A stretch of DNA of 64,000 nt, taken from positions 4,340,001 through 4,404,000 of the forward strand of contig JBHGNT010000001.1 of NCBI GenBank assembly GCA_043228905.1. Reading direction: 5' to 3'. A program made the position numbers and the translations under genes. The notes beneath the pieces are model-generated. The model saw only the letters and a list, made by a program, of their open reading frames with translations, made no database searches and was not told the origin of the DNA. Origin of the DNA: Azolla caroliniana. Its lineage: Eukaryota > Polypodiophyta. Of this stretch, positions 37,701-48,311 are shown one piece after another; within the stretch, counting starts at the first letter, position 1; each line of letters opens with the position of its first letter.

Positions 37701-39938
37701 AGCAGAAAGTCTCCTGGAGCAGCAAGAAACAGCCAATAATGGCTCCGTTGAGCACCGATGTGGAGTATAGGGGGAACAAATGTACCTGCATGCAAGGCGT
37801 ATGGTTTAAACGGCTTTAATGAATTAGTCAATGAGCCAATACCAATCCACTGTGACAATCTCAACAGCATCCAGCTCACAAAGATTTCATTGTTTCATTC
37901 CCCGAGTAAGCACATTGAGGTACACTATCATTATATCCATGAGCAAATATTGTCCAGAGACATTGACCTCCAATACATCGGCACCAACAAGCAGGTGGCC
38001 AATATTTTACAAAGGCGCTTGGTCTTGACAACCTGCAACAATTCTTAGTGGATCTAGGCCTTACACCACTCCATATCCCGAGCTTCAGGGGGAGTACAAG
38101 TAGAAAGACGAGTAATGTGACCGAGACCAAGGAACAAGTGGAGAATCAACACCCAAGATAAGCATAAACGGAAGACCAAGACCAGCATCAACAAAGAAGT
38201 CCAGCTCATCTAGTCCGGCTCGGCTCTGCAAGTTGGAGGAAGACTTTTAAAAGCCGGAAGTTACGTCAGTTCTAAGCACGACCTTGAATAGACACCCATG
38301 ACGAGATAGATGAAAAGGGAGATGGGGTAAGACCTGTACATGCTCAGCACCTAGAGCGAAACCCCGTTTGGATAAGCCCAGCAGAAAACAACACCTCGAG
38401 ATTTTTTATCAACATTTTTTGGATCGGCAAGGTCACTGATTGACTTTGCCTAATCAAGATCAAGTAAATCGGAGCAACATGAAGACCATGGTCCAGCAGT
38501 TCAAGCAACTTCGACCAACTTTTCAACTAAACCGAAAAACCAAGATTAAGAGGGTACAATTGACCTTGTGGAGACATGTTGAGAATCTAAGGCAAATTCC
38601 TTGTGCTGCACATGTATCGAAGTGGTTGGTGTTGGCCTCTCAAGATTCCTCTCTCATAAACAAGAAGACCAATCTTGCTTCAAGCAAGGCCAATTATAAT
38701 ATTGACAATATGTCAGGATGTAATGTTGTTTGATCATCTTCCATAAAGACAAGATCAGAGGACTGCCTCCTCCGTTATTATGCTTTAGCCTAAGGCAAGC
38801 ATCTAAGTCAAGCATACCTGATCAAGCATATATACGTACAGTATGCAGAAACAAATGGATCCCAATGATATTATACTAAAAAGTATATAGGCACAAAGAG
38901 TATCTTGAAATTTGGGATGTGCCAATAGCCGAATTTATGATGACAAGCCTTATACAAGTTGTTCACGAATCACAATAAAGCAAGTTATCTCTGTATTACT
39001 GATTTCGTATGTATGTTAAGAGCTAAAGTCAGCACACAACTTCCAGGCATAAGAAACAGGGGAGGAACTCCTTCACACCCATATACATGTACATATTAGG
39101 ATTTAGTACATACCAATTAGTCATGTACATTAGGATTAAGTCTCAATTCATCATAAAGTGAGAAAATAACAATGCCTTATTCAGAGAAAGAAAGAAACAA
39201 TTTAAATAACAATAATCCATAATCACTACCTTCTTGAGCATAGACTGATTATCAAGCTTCTCTCCAGAAGCAGCATCCACGTTATGGAAAACCCACTTAG
39301 GTTTGCCAGTAAATGCCACTCTTCCAACAATACTGAACCATGGCAACAACTGAAAAGCTTAGAGATAATAGCTTCTATGAGAAACAAAGGGGAAAAAAAA
39401 ATTAGAGCTGCTTTTCGTAAAAGCTCACCCTTCACCCATGGGGAACACACAATATGACATTTTGGCAACAGCAAGAGAAATCTGCCCTTCTAAATCACCA
39501 CAGTCTCCTCGATTGAGAGGGTGTCCTCTACTTTCTAGGACACCCCCACATGAACCTAAACCTTTCTTTGGTTGATCATAGTATCCTTCTTCCCATGTTA
39601 GCATCCTGTTATATACGAGTCTATCACAAATAATTAGACTCTTGGTGGCCAAATTTGCAAAAGAAAAAAAAAAATTAGCCCTCACAAATTTTTAACCCAT
39701 AACTTTCTAGAATCATAATCAGCAAAGGGAAAGCTTATAAGTAGAGCATATACTTTGAAGATATCCCTGGATATTATTATTGCTGTTAATGTTATTATTA
39801 TAATATCATATCAACAAATATAGAGGATGAAAAAGCTTACATTTGACTACGCCGCTTCAATTTCCAAAAGACAGCATAACACCAGCCGTTTTTTGAACAA
39901 AGGCTTTTCAAAGCTTGTTGAAGATGCATAGTTGGCAT
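31794..39938 (-). CDS. LONESOME HIGHWAY-family atypical bHLH transcription factor (bHLH155-like)
   Basis: The ten exons on the minus strand are 39938-39841, 39605-39429, 39332-39230, 36506-36465, 36173-36117, 35430-34186, 34085-33984, 32628-32530, 32315-32190 and 31907-31794. All phases agree and they encode 720 residues. The N-terminal domain starts MHLQQALKSLCSKNGWCYAV and continues through WEEGYYD, GEGIVGRVAFTGK and YPEGWQGQFAAGIK, all typical of LHW proteins. Exon 6 (415 codons) is a long disordered region ending in the helix-loop-helix start RPRPKDRQQIQDRVREL. Exon 7 completes it (CSIDALLEKTIKHMLFL). Exons 8-10 give the C-terminal domain (PRQMLVE, MICEEKGLFLEIAE, LGLTILKGIME, VEANRDVQRVDVLL). 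LHW proteins are nuclear and pair with TMO5-type bHLH partners in vascular patterning. A small cassette exon may be missing between exons 7 and 8, where homologues have a few more residues. Intron 9 is GC-AG. Confidence 0.93.
31908..32189 (-). other. GC-AG intron of the LHW-family gene
   Basis: Exon 9 ends GTT GAG and the intron begins gcgagt. It ends in 'tttaatgcag' before GCT AAT AGG. Joining them restores the conserved VEANRDV in frame. No GT donor nearby does so, which makes this a non-canonical GC-AG intron. Confidence 0.85.
35427..35975 (-). repeat. About 107-bp tandem repeat carrying splice signals, LHW intron 5
   Basis: Five copies begin at 35427, 35535, 35641, 35748 and 35856 (plus-strand 'ttatctgatataag' or variants). 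The copy nearest the coding sequence supplies the real 3' splice site of exon 6. On the minus strand, copies 2, 3 and 5 keep both an acceptor (atatcag or aaatcag) and, about 47 nt further, a donor (gtaagt). Copy 4 has lost both. Confidence 0.9.
37150..38110 (+). mobile_element. Ty1/copia 3' fragment (RT end and RNase H) in LHW intron 3
   Basis: The plus strand reads the end of the copia reverse transcriptase (VDELVIGVESHVE, FKMKDLNDIHYFLGIEV). RNase H follows, with ADWAGN..DKRSTLGF, a CDN box (PIHCDNLNSIQLT) and HIEVHYHYIHEQI. The frame is broken by stops and shifts. A polypurine tract (cagggggagt, about 38081-38090) follows, and the sequence after it to about 38450 may be LTR. The 5' half of the element is missing. 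It lies antisense to the host gene. Confidence 0.88.
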
Positions 39939-40745
39939 TATTCTTTTCTTATTTTTAACAAGTAGAAATTTTCTTAAATCGTTCTCCTTTTCTTTTCTAA
40001 GTCTAGCTTCCACATCATGAACCCTTTCCAATAGCTTGGTGATCACTTCCAGAATTCATAACAGGAAATTGTTTCTCCACGCTTCTTGACTTTATCATCT
40101 AATGAGATAAAAAACAGCTTAGAGCTGGAATGATACCATACATCTATACGCATGTTGATAAGAATCAAATCAGTTATACAGGTGTAATTGTGTTTTCTTT
40201 TTCCTTTTTTCTGGATCATTGAAAATATGCTCAATGAAGGACGTGTTTAATCGAATCCTTAGGCTCCATTTGGATTTAATTAATTTCGAATATGTAAAGC
40301 TTTTTAAATTAAAGAATCGATCTTTAGCGAAATGGTCAGGAAAACGAAACTAAATTTACTTGATTTCGAGTATTCAAAAGCTTGTTCTACCAAAGAATCG
40401 ATCTCTACATAAACGAGTACCTGCTACAATCGGGAGAGTGAAGTGGAACAGAGCGGTAACAGAGGGGTTGGAAAAGAAGAGAGTAGAGAGAGCGATGGAG
40501 AATGGAGAATGGAGATAGCGTCAGTTCTTCTCCGGCCCTCATGTTTTTGTTTTCTTCTTCCGAGTTCCTGTCGCAATTCTCTGTATATTAGTCAAAAAGG
40601 AGTTGAGCATAGCATCGATCAGGTCCCGAGCTCGAGACCTTGTTTTCTCACATTTATCATTTCACCTAAACTGACTATAGTCTATATATATGCATGCGAC
40701 ATCACTATATGTCCATACATTATACTGTATACATATATGAGAGCT
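39939..40745. other. Upstream region of the LHW-family gene
   Basis: It should contain the 5' leader and promoter of the minus-strand LHW-family gene. The frame of exon 1 stays open upstream to 40046, but contains no earlier ATG. No clear TATA box was singled out. Confidence 0.45.
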
Positions 40746-40999
40746 ATATGTATAATGTATATGATATATCCAACCATATGCCAATCGGTGGTGATGTTAT
40801 ATACATATGTGTATCTCGGTGTACCAGACACACAGCCACAATGTCCCAAACTATTGTCATAACCACCATCTTAGTTAGCTATAATATGTATATGATATAT
40901 CCAACCATATGCCAATCGGTGGTGATGTTATATACATATGTGTATCTCGGCGTACCAGACACACGGCCACAATGTCCCGAACTATTGTCATAACCACCG
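40746..40999 (+). repeat. Tandem duplication of about 130 bp
   Basis: Two nearly identical units (40746-40869 and 40876-40999) share 'atatccaaccatatgccaat' and 'accagacacac.gccacaatg'. A second, shorter duplication ('ctctagacaatcaa.acaatc') follows at about 41020-41076 and 41117-41170. Confidence 0.9.
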
Positions 41000-41170
41000 A
41001 TCGATGAACTCATAACGTCGTGATCTCTAGACAATCAACACAATCATCTCAAATGTGGCCCAATTGGCATTCATGGCATGTGCTTATAGCTTGATCAGTG
41101 AACCCATAACCTCGTGGTCTCTAGACAATCAATACAATCATCTCAATCGTGGCCCAATTGGCATTCATGA

Positions 41171-41682
41171 GTGCACGCACACACGCACACACATTCCTTT
41201 TCTAGAAAATCCTCTTCTCTTAAAAAGATTCCTTGAGATCTTGGTGACCCTCTCTTTTAAACTCTTTTTCCAAAGGTTAATAAACTTTTCAAGCTTATAT
41301 AGGCTTATATATGACTTGTTGCTTCCTCCCAATCACTTGTGGCTTTCCAAATCATTTTCCACTAGGAAGCCCCTCCAATGGGTTTAGAGTCCAGAAACTC
41401 TACCATTGCCTTATTCTAATGCTAATAGCCTCTCTCTCTCTCTCCCTGATTGGCTTGGCGGTAGCCAACTCCAATGGGTTTAGAGTCTAGACACTCTACG
41501 ACTTGTCCCACAAATCGCAATAAAATCTTGATCAATTCAATTTAGATGTATATTATGTCTATCCTTGAGTCTTATATAAGGATTGTGATAATTACCTACC
41601 GCTAAGCTACCAAAATTTTGTTACTCCGTATATATAGTCCAAAAGTTCACCTCTTTGATACTCCATATATATGGACTTAATT
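41171..41682. other. Gene-free stretch
   Basis: A short repeated phrase ('ccaatgggtttagagtc') occurs at 41375 and 41471, and a CT run at about 41431-41443. No gene recognised. Confidence 0.5.
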
Positions 41683-41775
41683 TACTAGATGCCACTATGG
41701 AGTGTAGGGGTTGAACCCATGACCTTCTAGGCTCCAATGGACAACCTTGCCAACAAAGCTAAATCCATCTTGGAT
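41683..41775 (-). repeat. tRNA-derived SINE, solitary copy
   Basis: On the minus strand this matches the head of the SINE units at 18.0-19.1 kb. It has an A-box region near 41750, the 'ttgtccattgg' core and a B box (gggttcaacccc) at about 41709-41720, and ends 'ggcatctagtaaatt'. It shows that the array family is also dispersed. Confidence 0.8.
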
Positions 41776-43427
41776 CTCCTAAAGCTCATTCTTCCCTCAC
41801 ATTGCATTGCAATTAAAAAGATAAATTACCTACCAATTATAATAATAACACTATAAATTATTGCAGAAATTTATCAACACGCTCTCACATTTCTCAACTC
41901 AATCTTACTATAAACTTCTAGCCATTCTAAAGCTAATTCATAAAGTAAAAAGTGCATAAGAGGTTCTTGAATCATCACACTTGCATATTGATTTTTTATT
42001 TGACTTGGTTGCTTTATAATTTAAAGTATTGTTTTGTAAGCATCTCATTTCTTTGTTGATAACAATCAACAATGGAACTCTTTCTTCATTATATTATAGC
42101 TTATTTCCAGTATACATGTCAACATTATTTCTTGATTGTAAGTTGTTATAGGTCATTACAAAGGCAAAAAATTGAAAGATATTATACACTCTCCTCTAAG
42201 TTTACTTGGGAAGCAGCTAAAAATGTTAAAGACACAAACAAATTAAAATTTGGATGGATGCACAATGTTCAATAGGTTCCATGTGAACCAAGTATTTTTG
42301 CAACAAGGGAATCACATAGAGGCTCATGCTTCACATTTTATAGTACAAAATACGCATGTTCTGCCAAATTTAGCCTATCTTTTTATTGAGCAAAGACAAT
42401 CACTCATACAAGCTAGAGCCCATTCACCCATTTTTTCCATTCGACTTAGTTCATAATCTCTTCAATGTTAGACAAGGTGAGTGCTTTGGGGCTACTATGA
42501 TCACACTTAACCATGCATGGTTTGGCCCAAACAAATTCACAATCTGAGTCTACTACTCTCGAGTGCCCACTTTTGATCACATCCACGTTTGCTTTTGCCA
42601 CATTTTTAACCCAAACCAATGACCACACATTTCTCACTCAATGACAATGTACACTTTCAATAGCAATGTTCACTAGTTAAATTCTTGAACTTCACCTGTT
42701 ACCGATCGATTGCTCACATTGAAAAGGTTGAATGTGACTCGACACAAAAGGCTAATTTGAAATGCAACAAGTTATTTTGGAGAAGCGCATATTTCATGTT
42801 CTTCAATCCATGCAGCCTATGGTGGCCCCAAGAAAATTTGATGCAATTTTTGAAGCTGAGCTTAATACAGAAGTTATTACTCATTGTCAACTCCATCCTG
42901 ATATGTTTCAAATCCTTATTTAGATTAAATCATGCAATGAATTTGAATTCGCACAAAGTAATAACCATCAATAAGCACCCTCCATTACCACTGAAAGCTT
43001 CCATGTCAAATTTCACTTTCTGGGACCTGTTTATCTGAGAAAGAGTACATTAAAAGAGAATTATCCAGTTATGAACTCCACTTCCATTTCTCATTATATA
43101 GTTGATAAAAACACATGATAGAACTAACATCTTCCTGGTTCCTCTATAAAAGTTGACTCCCATGCTGCAATAAGTTTAGATGCATGATGTTTCCCTAAAT
43201 CAAAGAAACAAAGTGCCTACTTCATAATCTAGTTCTTTCTAATGGCATGCATTTTCTCTAGCTTGAGTTAACAATTACAATGGATTTTCACATCATCATT
43301 TCTTCATTATTCTCATGCCATATCCAACTTCCAGCTTTATCTGATTCCTAGTGTTTTGAAAATCAACAGTTTCTTCCAAGTCATCAAATAAACCAGAATT
43401 TGACTTCAGGTCAATATTGATATTAAC
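41776..43427. other. Gene-free stretch 3' of the heat stress factor
   Basis: Several short open segments on the plus strand (42072-43038) show no family similarity. The part next to 43427 should hold the 3' untranslated region of the heat stress factor gene. Confidence 0.45.
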
Positions 43428-46136
43428 CTATGGTTCTGGACCACTAGATAGTTCGTGTATGAAATCCAAATCAAAGTTCAAATCGCAAAGATCGCCAACC
43501 AGATTGCAATTATTAAACCCTTGCAAGCTAGTACTATTTATCTCTTGAATTAATGCGGATGCTGGAACAATATGTTGTGATGAAGTTTCTGTTGGGTCGC
43601 AATCAACATGAAAATGTTGTAACTGAGCTAGTTCCTCAATCTTCGACACATTGGCATTAATAGTCTGAATTCCATCCTTTGTGCTAACATCATTGTTGAC
43701 AGTTTCCATAGTGTAGGCACCACTCTTGACCTGATCTGTCATATCCAAATCAAATCCCTGAACATCAGTAAATGCAACTCCTAATTTGGTTTTATATTCT
43801 CCCGATTTAGCATTGTACACTTCCAATTCAGTGTTATATGCTTCCAATTCAGTGTTATATGCTTCCAATTCAGGGTTATATGACTCTGATTCAGCATTAT
43901 ATGTCTCTGATTCGGTGTTATATGCTTCCAATCCGTATTCACCAAGAGTGTCTTGCATTACACCACTGATATTACATCGCTCTCCAGTATTACAACTCAT
44001 TCTGGAAGATTCCTCAGCTACATTGGTCTGATCTGTACTCCCAGAAGGCAATTGCTTTCTTTTCGTTGTAGCAACATCACGATCAAGATTAATTTGAAAC
44101 CTTTCAGCATGTTGTCTGAGGTGCGAAAGAAAGTCGCTATTGTGCATTGCCTTGGCCAAGAAAGCCATTATTTTCTCTTGCCTACGCTCAGCTGCTTGAA
44201 CTCGATCCACCATAGATCGAATAACTTGGTCTACATTATGCTGCTCTTGTCTCAGCCTCATCACTTCTGCCATTAGAACACATCTATCATGTTTTAATCG
44301 TTCAATTTTGCCTTCAATATTTTCTTCTATTCCTCCTTCATACACAAATTTCCCAACCTGGTGATCTATACAAGGTTCTGTACTAGATTCTGACGCAATA
44401 CTTGCTGAGTTGGTTGCTTGCAAATGTGTAAATTGGATATTCTGTTGCATTAAAGTTGCAGATTTCCGGCGATGGATTTCTTTGAGCAAGTGCTTTTGTC
44501 CACGAAGAAAGTTTTCGTGAGCAAACTCCCATCGATCAGGGTTAACCTTATGGAATCCCTACTAGTGTAAGGAAGATTATCAGTACCAAAGCTGCATATT
44601 ATACGTTTTAAAGCAACATGAAAAGAAGATGCCAATCACTGAAACATTCAGATTGATGATGAACATCGATACAGATTTCAGACTTAATACTGAAACCAAA
44701 GAATCTGCATGTCGATCAGACTGATTGTTTAAGCTGCTCGACATATTAGAAACGAAAAGCATTAAAGAATGCACAGACTCATTAAATGGGGAAGATTAAG
44801 AGAAGACGATGCCACATAATCATGCACATTGATTGAAGCCACGGGAGATTAGAGCAAAGGGAAGTGAGAATATATATTACAAACTGTAGTGAAAGATCTG
44901 GAGATATTGAAGTCAATGTACCAGGAGATGCCATAGAGATCATGCTTGCAGCCTTTAAGGAATCTTTTAGACAGAAAACGAAATCACAGAATGCACAGAT
45001 ATAATCTATAATGCAACCAGGAAAAGATTAGACAAAAAATGCAATTAATGATTTGCTGATAAAAAGGGAAGCTTTAGATTTTGGAAGCAGATGTCAGAGG
45101 AGATGGCATCACAGAATCATGCAAATTCGATCAAGATTGCTTATTTCAAGAAAGCTTTAACCAGAAAAACAACAAAGAACAACTAAAGATTATTAATTGA
45201 TAAAAATGCCATGGAAAGATCAGAAAGAAAATGATACTGCATACATATTGAAAATACGAGAAAGTTTGGGTTTAATAGAAACTCAAGTCTAGTTGTAGAC
45301 ATTGATGAAGCAGAAAAGGAAGCTTTAAATGGGGGGAAATCAGGTGGAGACATATCGAGGGAAAGCTCCATAGAGACATTAGAAAAGGTCACTCCGAATT
45401 AATTCTATTAAAACCAGATTCAAATGCAGAATTGTTGAAACCAAAAATCTTCCAAATTTGTTAAATATTAGTCAGAATATGCGTACTAGATAAAGATCTG
45501 AGAGAAACTATCACTACAAACTTTCTAAAACCAGATCAAAATGCAGACTTGTTGAAATCAGACCTGAATCCAACATATTGCAATATGCCATAACAGAAAT
45601 GCAAACTTGTTATAATGAGTAGAGAGCATGATGGTAGAATAATAAAATATTTCAGAAATGAAGAATGAACACGGACTAGTTAAAATAAGCATAGAACGTA
45701 AGACTAATAATAATGGGAATGTTTTCTCACTAGAAATCATGGTAGATCAACTACTCACATAGGAATTGAGCTGCCGAACAAAACTAGAGAAATTGTTGTG
45801 TTTGAAGTATCGAGGTAGAAGGAGCTGAGAAAAGTCAGCGAGATTCCAGATGATGAAGCTATTATTATTGCTGTTCCAAGAAACGATGGTATCCGACGAT
45901 ATGTCGTGTACCATGTCATAAGTTTTGATGAGGAAAGGAGGAAGAGAAGAACTAGGCATATCCATGGCCATAGTCAAGTTCCGATTTATTGAATTCTGAA
46001 CTATTCCCATATTATTACTACCACGATCTTCATGATTTATATTATTGACATGAATCGGGCTCTTCTCAATATTATCTTCGGTTTCTGCTTCTTCTTTTGC
46101 TTGCTTCTGCTGCGTGTTTTTCTTTTCTACTGTCAT
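43428..46136 (-). CDS. Class A heat stress transcription factor
   Basis: Two exons on the minus strand, 46136-45759 and 44558-43428, are joined by a GT-AG intron at the conserved position inside the DNA-binding domain ([16 protein letters not shown]). They encode 502 residues. The first in-frame ATG is at 46136. The DNA-binding domain (about 65-158) has [22 protein letters not shown] and the recognition helix [14 protein letters not shown]. The oligomerisation region (about 210-270) shows the long heptad pattern with the insert that marks class A. A basic TTKRK (about 290-294) fits a nuclear signal. The C-terminus ends in an acidic-aromatic AHA-like motif ([12 protein letters not shown]). Residues 339-387 are seven tandem copies of a YN.E.E. 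heptad. Class A HSFs bind heat shock elements and activate chaperone genes. Which A subgroup this belongs to is unclear. Confidence 0.93.
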
Positions 46137-46413
46137 ATTGAAGAAGATGATGAGAATGAGGATGAAGAACACGATGAAGATGACGATGATAGATTAGATT
46201 GATCAGCAAGAGAATTAGTGGAGCTACTAGGCATGGACGAATCAAAAGATATTTCTGCCGGGACGGTATACGATCAGAGGCAATGAAAGCAGCAAGAGAT
46301 GATGGCCTGAGGTCTCCAGCGATGGCGATTGTAGATTCTGTGTACACGCACCGCTTGCAGAGATCAAATGCATCATGATGATCATCATCAGGGTCGAACT
46401 GTCCAGGCGCCAT
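46072..46413 (-). CDS. Upstream ORF overlapping the HSF start codon
   Basis: An ATG at 46413 opens a 113-codon frame that runs past the HSF start codon (46136) in another frame and stops at 46072. It begins [20 protein letters not shown] and has no family similarity that I recognise. If the HSF mRNA starts upstream of 46413 and is unspliced here, ribosomes would meet this ATG first and initiation at the HSF start would be reduced. It could also be non-coding leader or be removed by a leader intron. Confidence 0.35.
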   Translation of the reverse strand: MAPGQFDPDDDHHDAFDLCKRCVYTESTIAIAGDLRPSSLAAFIASDRIPSRQKYLLIRPCLVAPLILLLINLIYHRHLHRVLHPHSHHLLQYDSRKEKHAAEASKRRSRNRR

Positions 46414-46449
46414 TGCTACTTCTTCCTTTCTCTCTTCTTCTTGCAACTT

Positions 46450-48311
46450 CGCCTTACGGGCATGATCGATTCATACAAAGTTAACGGAAATTGCAGAAGT
46501 AGCCCCCCAAAACCTCACGCTTCGATGATATTTCCTTAAAGGACTTTCAATCTATTTTTATCTAATTTTCAGCTCACACACTTAATCAATGAATGAATAC
46601 TAATAATAAATCGTCACAATTTCAAAGAACCTGAATTGAATGAATGCCATTCCCACTCACTCGCTTAAATTTGAAATCTCCCAAAATACCCCTCCCCACC
46701 ACAAATACTTTCTTTCACCAATTTCTCATAATAACCCTTCTTCATCACATGCATAATAGGATAGGGTTTAACATTCATTGAACAATTTTTATTAGCTTGA
46801 ACCACAAGAATGCCTTTCCTTAAGCAAACAACACTTAACATTGATTGAATAGAGAGAATCGAACAACTCTTACTTCAAATCGAGGAACAATATGTATGTG
46901 TTAATTCTTACAATAGGAGAGCAAATGGGAAGGTGTACTTTAGAAATTCCAAGATACAAGTGGGATTTTTGTAAAAACCAAGCTTTGTTTCTCACAAACT
47001 TCCCATAATAATTTATATGTTATAAAAACCCTAGAACTATAGGAATTCCAATGAATTTTACTCCTTCGTTTGTTGTAAATTTGGCCCGATTTGATTTTTA
47101 AAACCTTTGTCATAATTGATAAACATTCTGGAAGTATTCCTTGAGCCTTGAAACATAGCCATTTTGCAATAAATAACCATAATTTCTCTTCAATAAATAT
47201 GTATTTATTAAGGTTGACGTGGTACCTAGCCTATCATCGAGATGGCCCATGTGAATCCTTTGAAGGTTAGGGGTATTGATACAAGGTGACTTGTTGAATA
47301 CACATTTGCCTGATTTGAACAACATGCCAACGTGGAGATGATCACATTTACTTTGGAGGGCAATTGATTACTCTCTTTCAATGTGTTTCCTAACCTCATA
47401 TATGGTCATGGTGGCCTTAAAATATTTCACTTCGTCAATGACATCTCCTATCCACAATTGTTTTTTAGCAAAGACAATATCTTTGCAATGTGAAGTGCCC
47501 TACAAATTGCCTATATTTTGCAAACGTGTACATCCATCCAAGAAACCCATATATGGAACAACGTGATGGTAAGAGGAGGACACAAAACAATGTAATAATT
47601 AGTTCTAGAAATTTTGGTTTGTTTAGTTATCTTAGAAGAATTTGTGTTTTGTATTCTATGTTGCAAAAACATTGCTAAATATATGCACGTTAAAGAATGA
47701 TGAACGTCAATGGCAAAGCAAAGTATACGAGTCTAGTCAACAAGCATTCAATCTCACTTTGGGGAGGAAATCACGAATTCAACGACAACATACCTCCCCA
47801 TAGGTCACTTCTTGAATTTGTTGGTTCCATTCCTTACGACAAACACTTGCTTACTTATGAATGTGTGAGCATAAGTAAGGATCATGAGTCCTGAAAAACA
47901 TGTCATTAGGGCCTTTGTACCTAGTTCCCTTGGACTCAAGTCAAAAGTTAAGACATGCGATGCGCGCACAACCCAGTCGTACAAAAGCTTAAAAATGAAT
48001 TGTTACCAAATTTAGCGTTTGAGGTGATGTCTACGGACCTTCTATTTATGGACATGATGGTGGGAGAGGGGGCCAAAGGGTTGGCCCAAGAGGGAGAAGA
48101 GAAAAAGAGAGACATGGGTTTTCAAGAATCAATATGTATCACACAATCATATACATATACATATATGTATATGTACTATGTACATATACATGTACGTATA
48201 TGTATAGACTTAGTATAGTATATCAGTATGTATACATATGTATATATCATATATGTATAACATGTGGATGTGAGTGAAGTCATCAATCTCTACTAACTAA
48301 CACTACATGCT
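46450..48311. other. Intergenic region between HSF and Rossmann-fold genes
   Basis: It should contain the divergent promoters of both genes. No clear TATA box or heat shock element cluster was established by eye. At 48140-48260 there is a low-complexity 'atatgtatac' tract rich in short palindromes. A few short open frames (47110-48218) show no family similarity. Confidence 0.45.

Noticed and set aside
39939-40046. N-terminal extension of the LHW-family protein
   Set aside because: The frame is open upstream but its only possible start is GTG; the ATG at 39938 fits the family N-terminus.
42072-43038. Plus-strand coding gene 3' of the HSF gene
   Set aside because: Short frames with no domain, start context or splice logic.
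43786-44276. Plus-strand frames antisense to the HSF gene
   Set aside because: They mirror the 21-bp repeat and the conserved HSF coding sequence on the other strand.
46137-46172. Longer HSF start upstream of 46136
   Set aside because: The upstream codon is GTG. The first in-frame ATG is at 46136.
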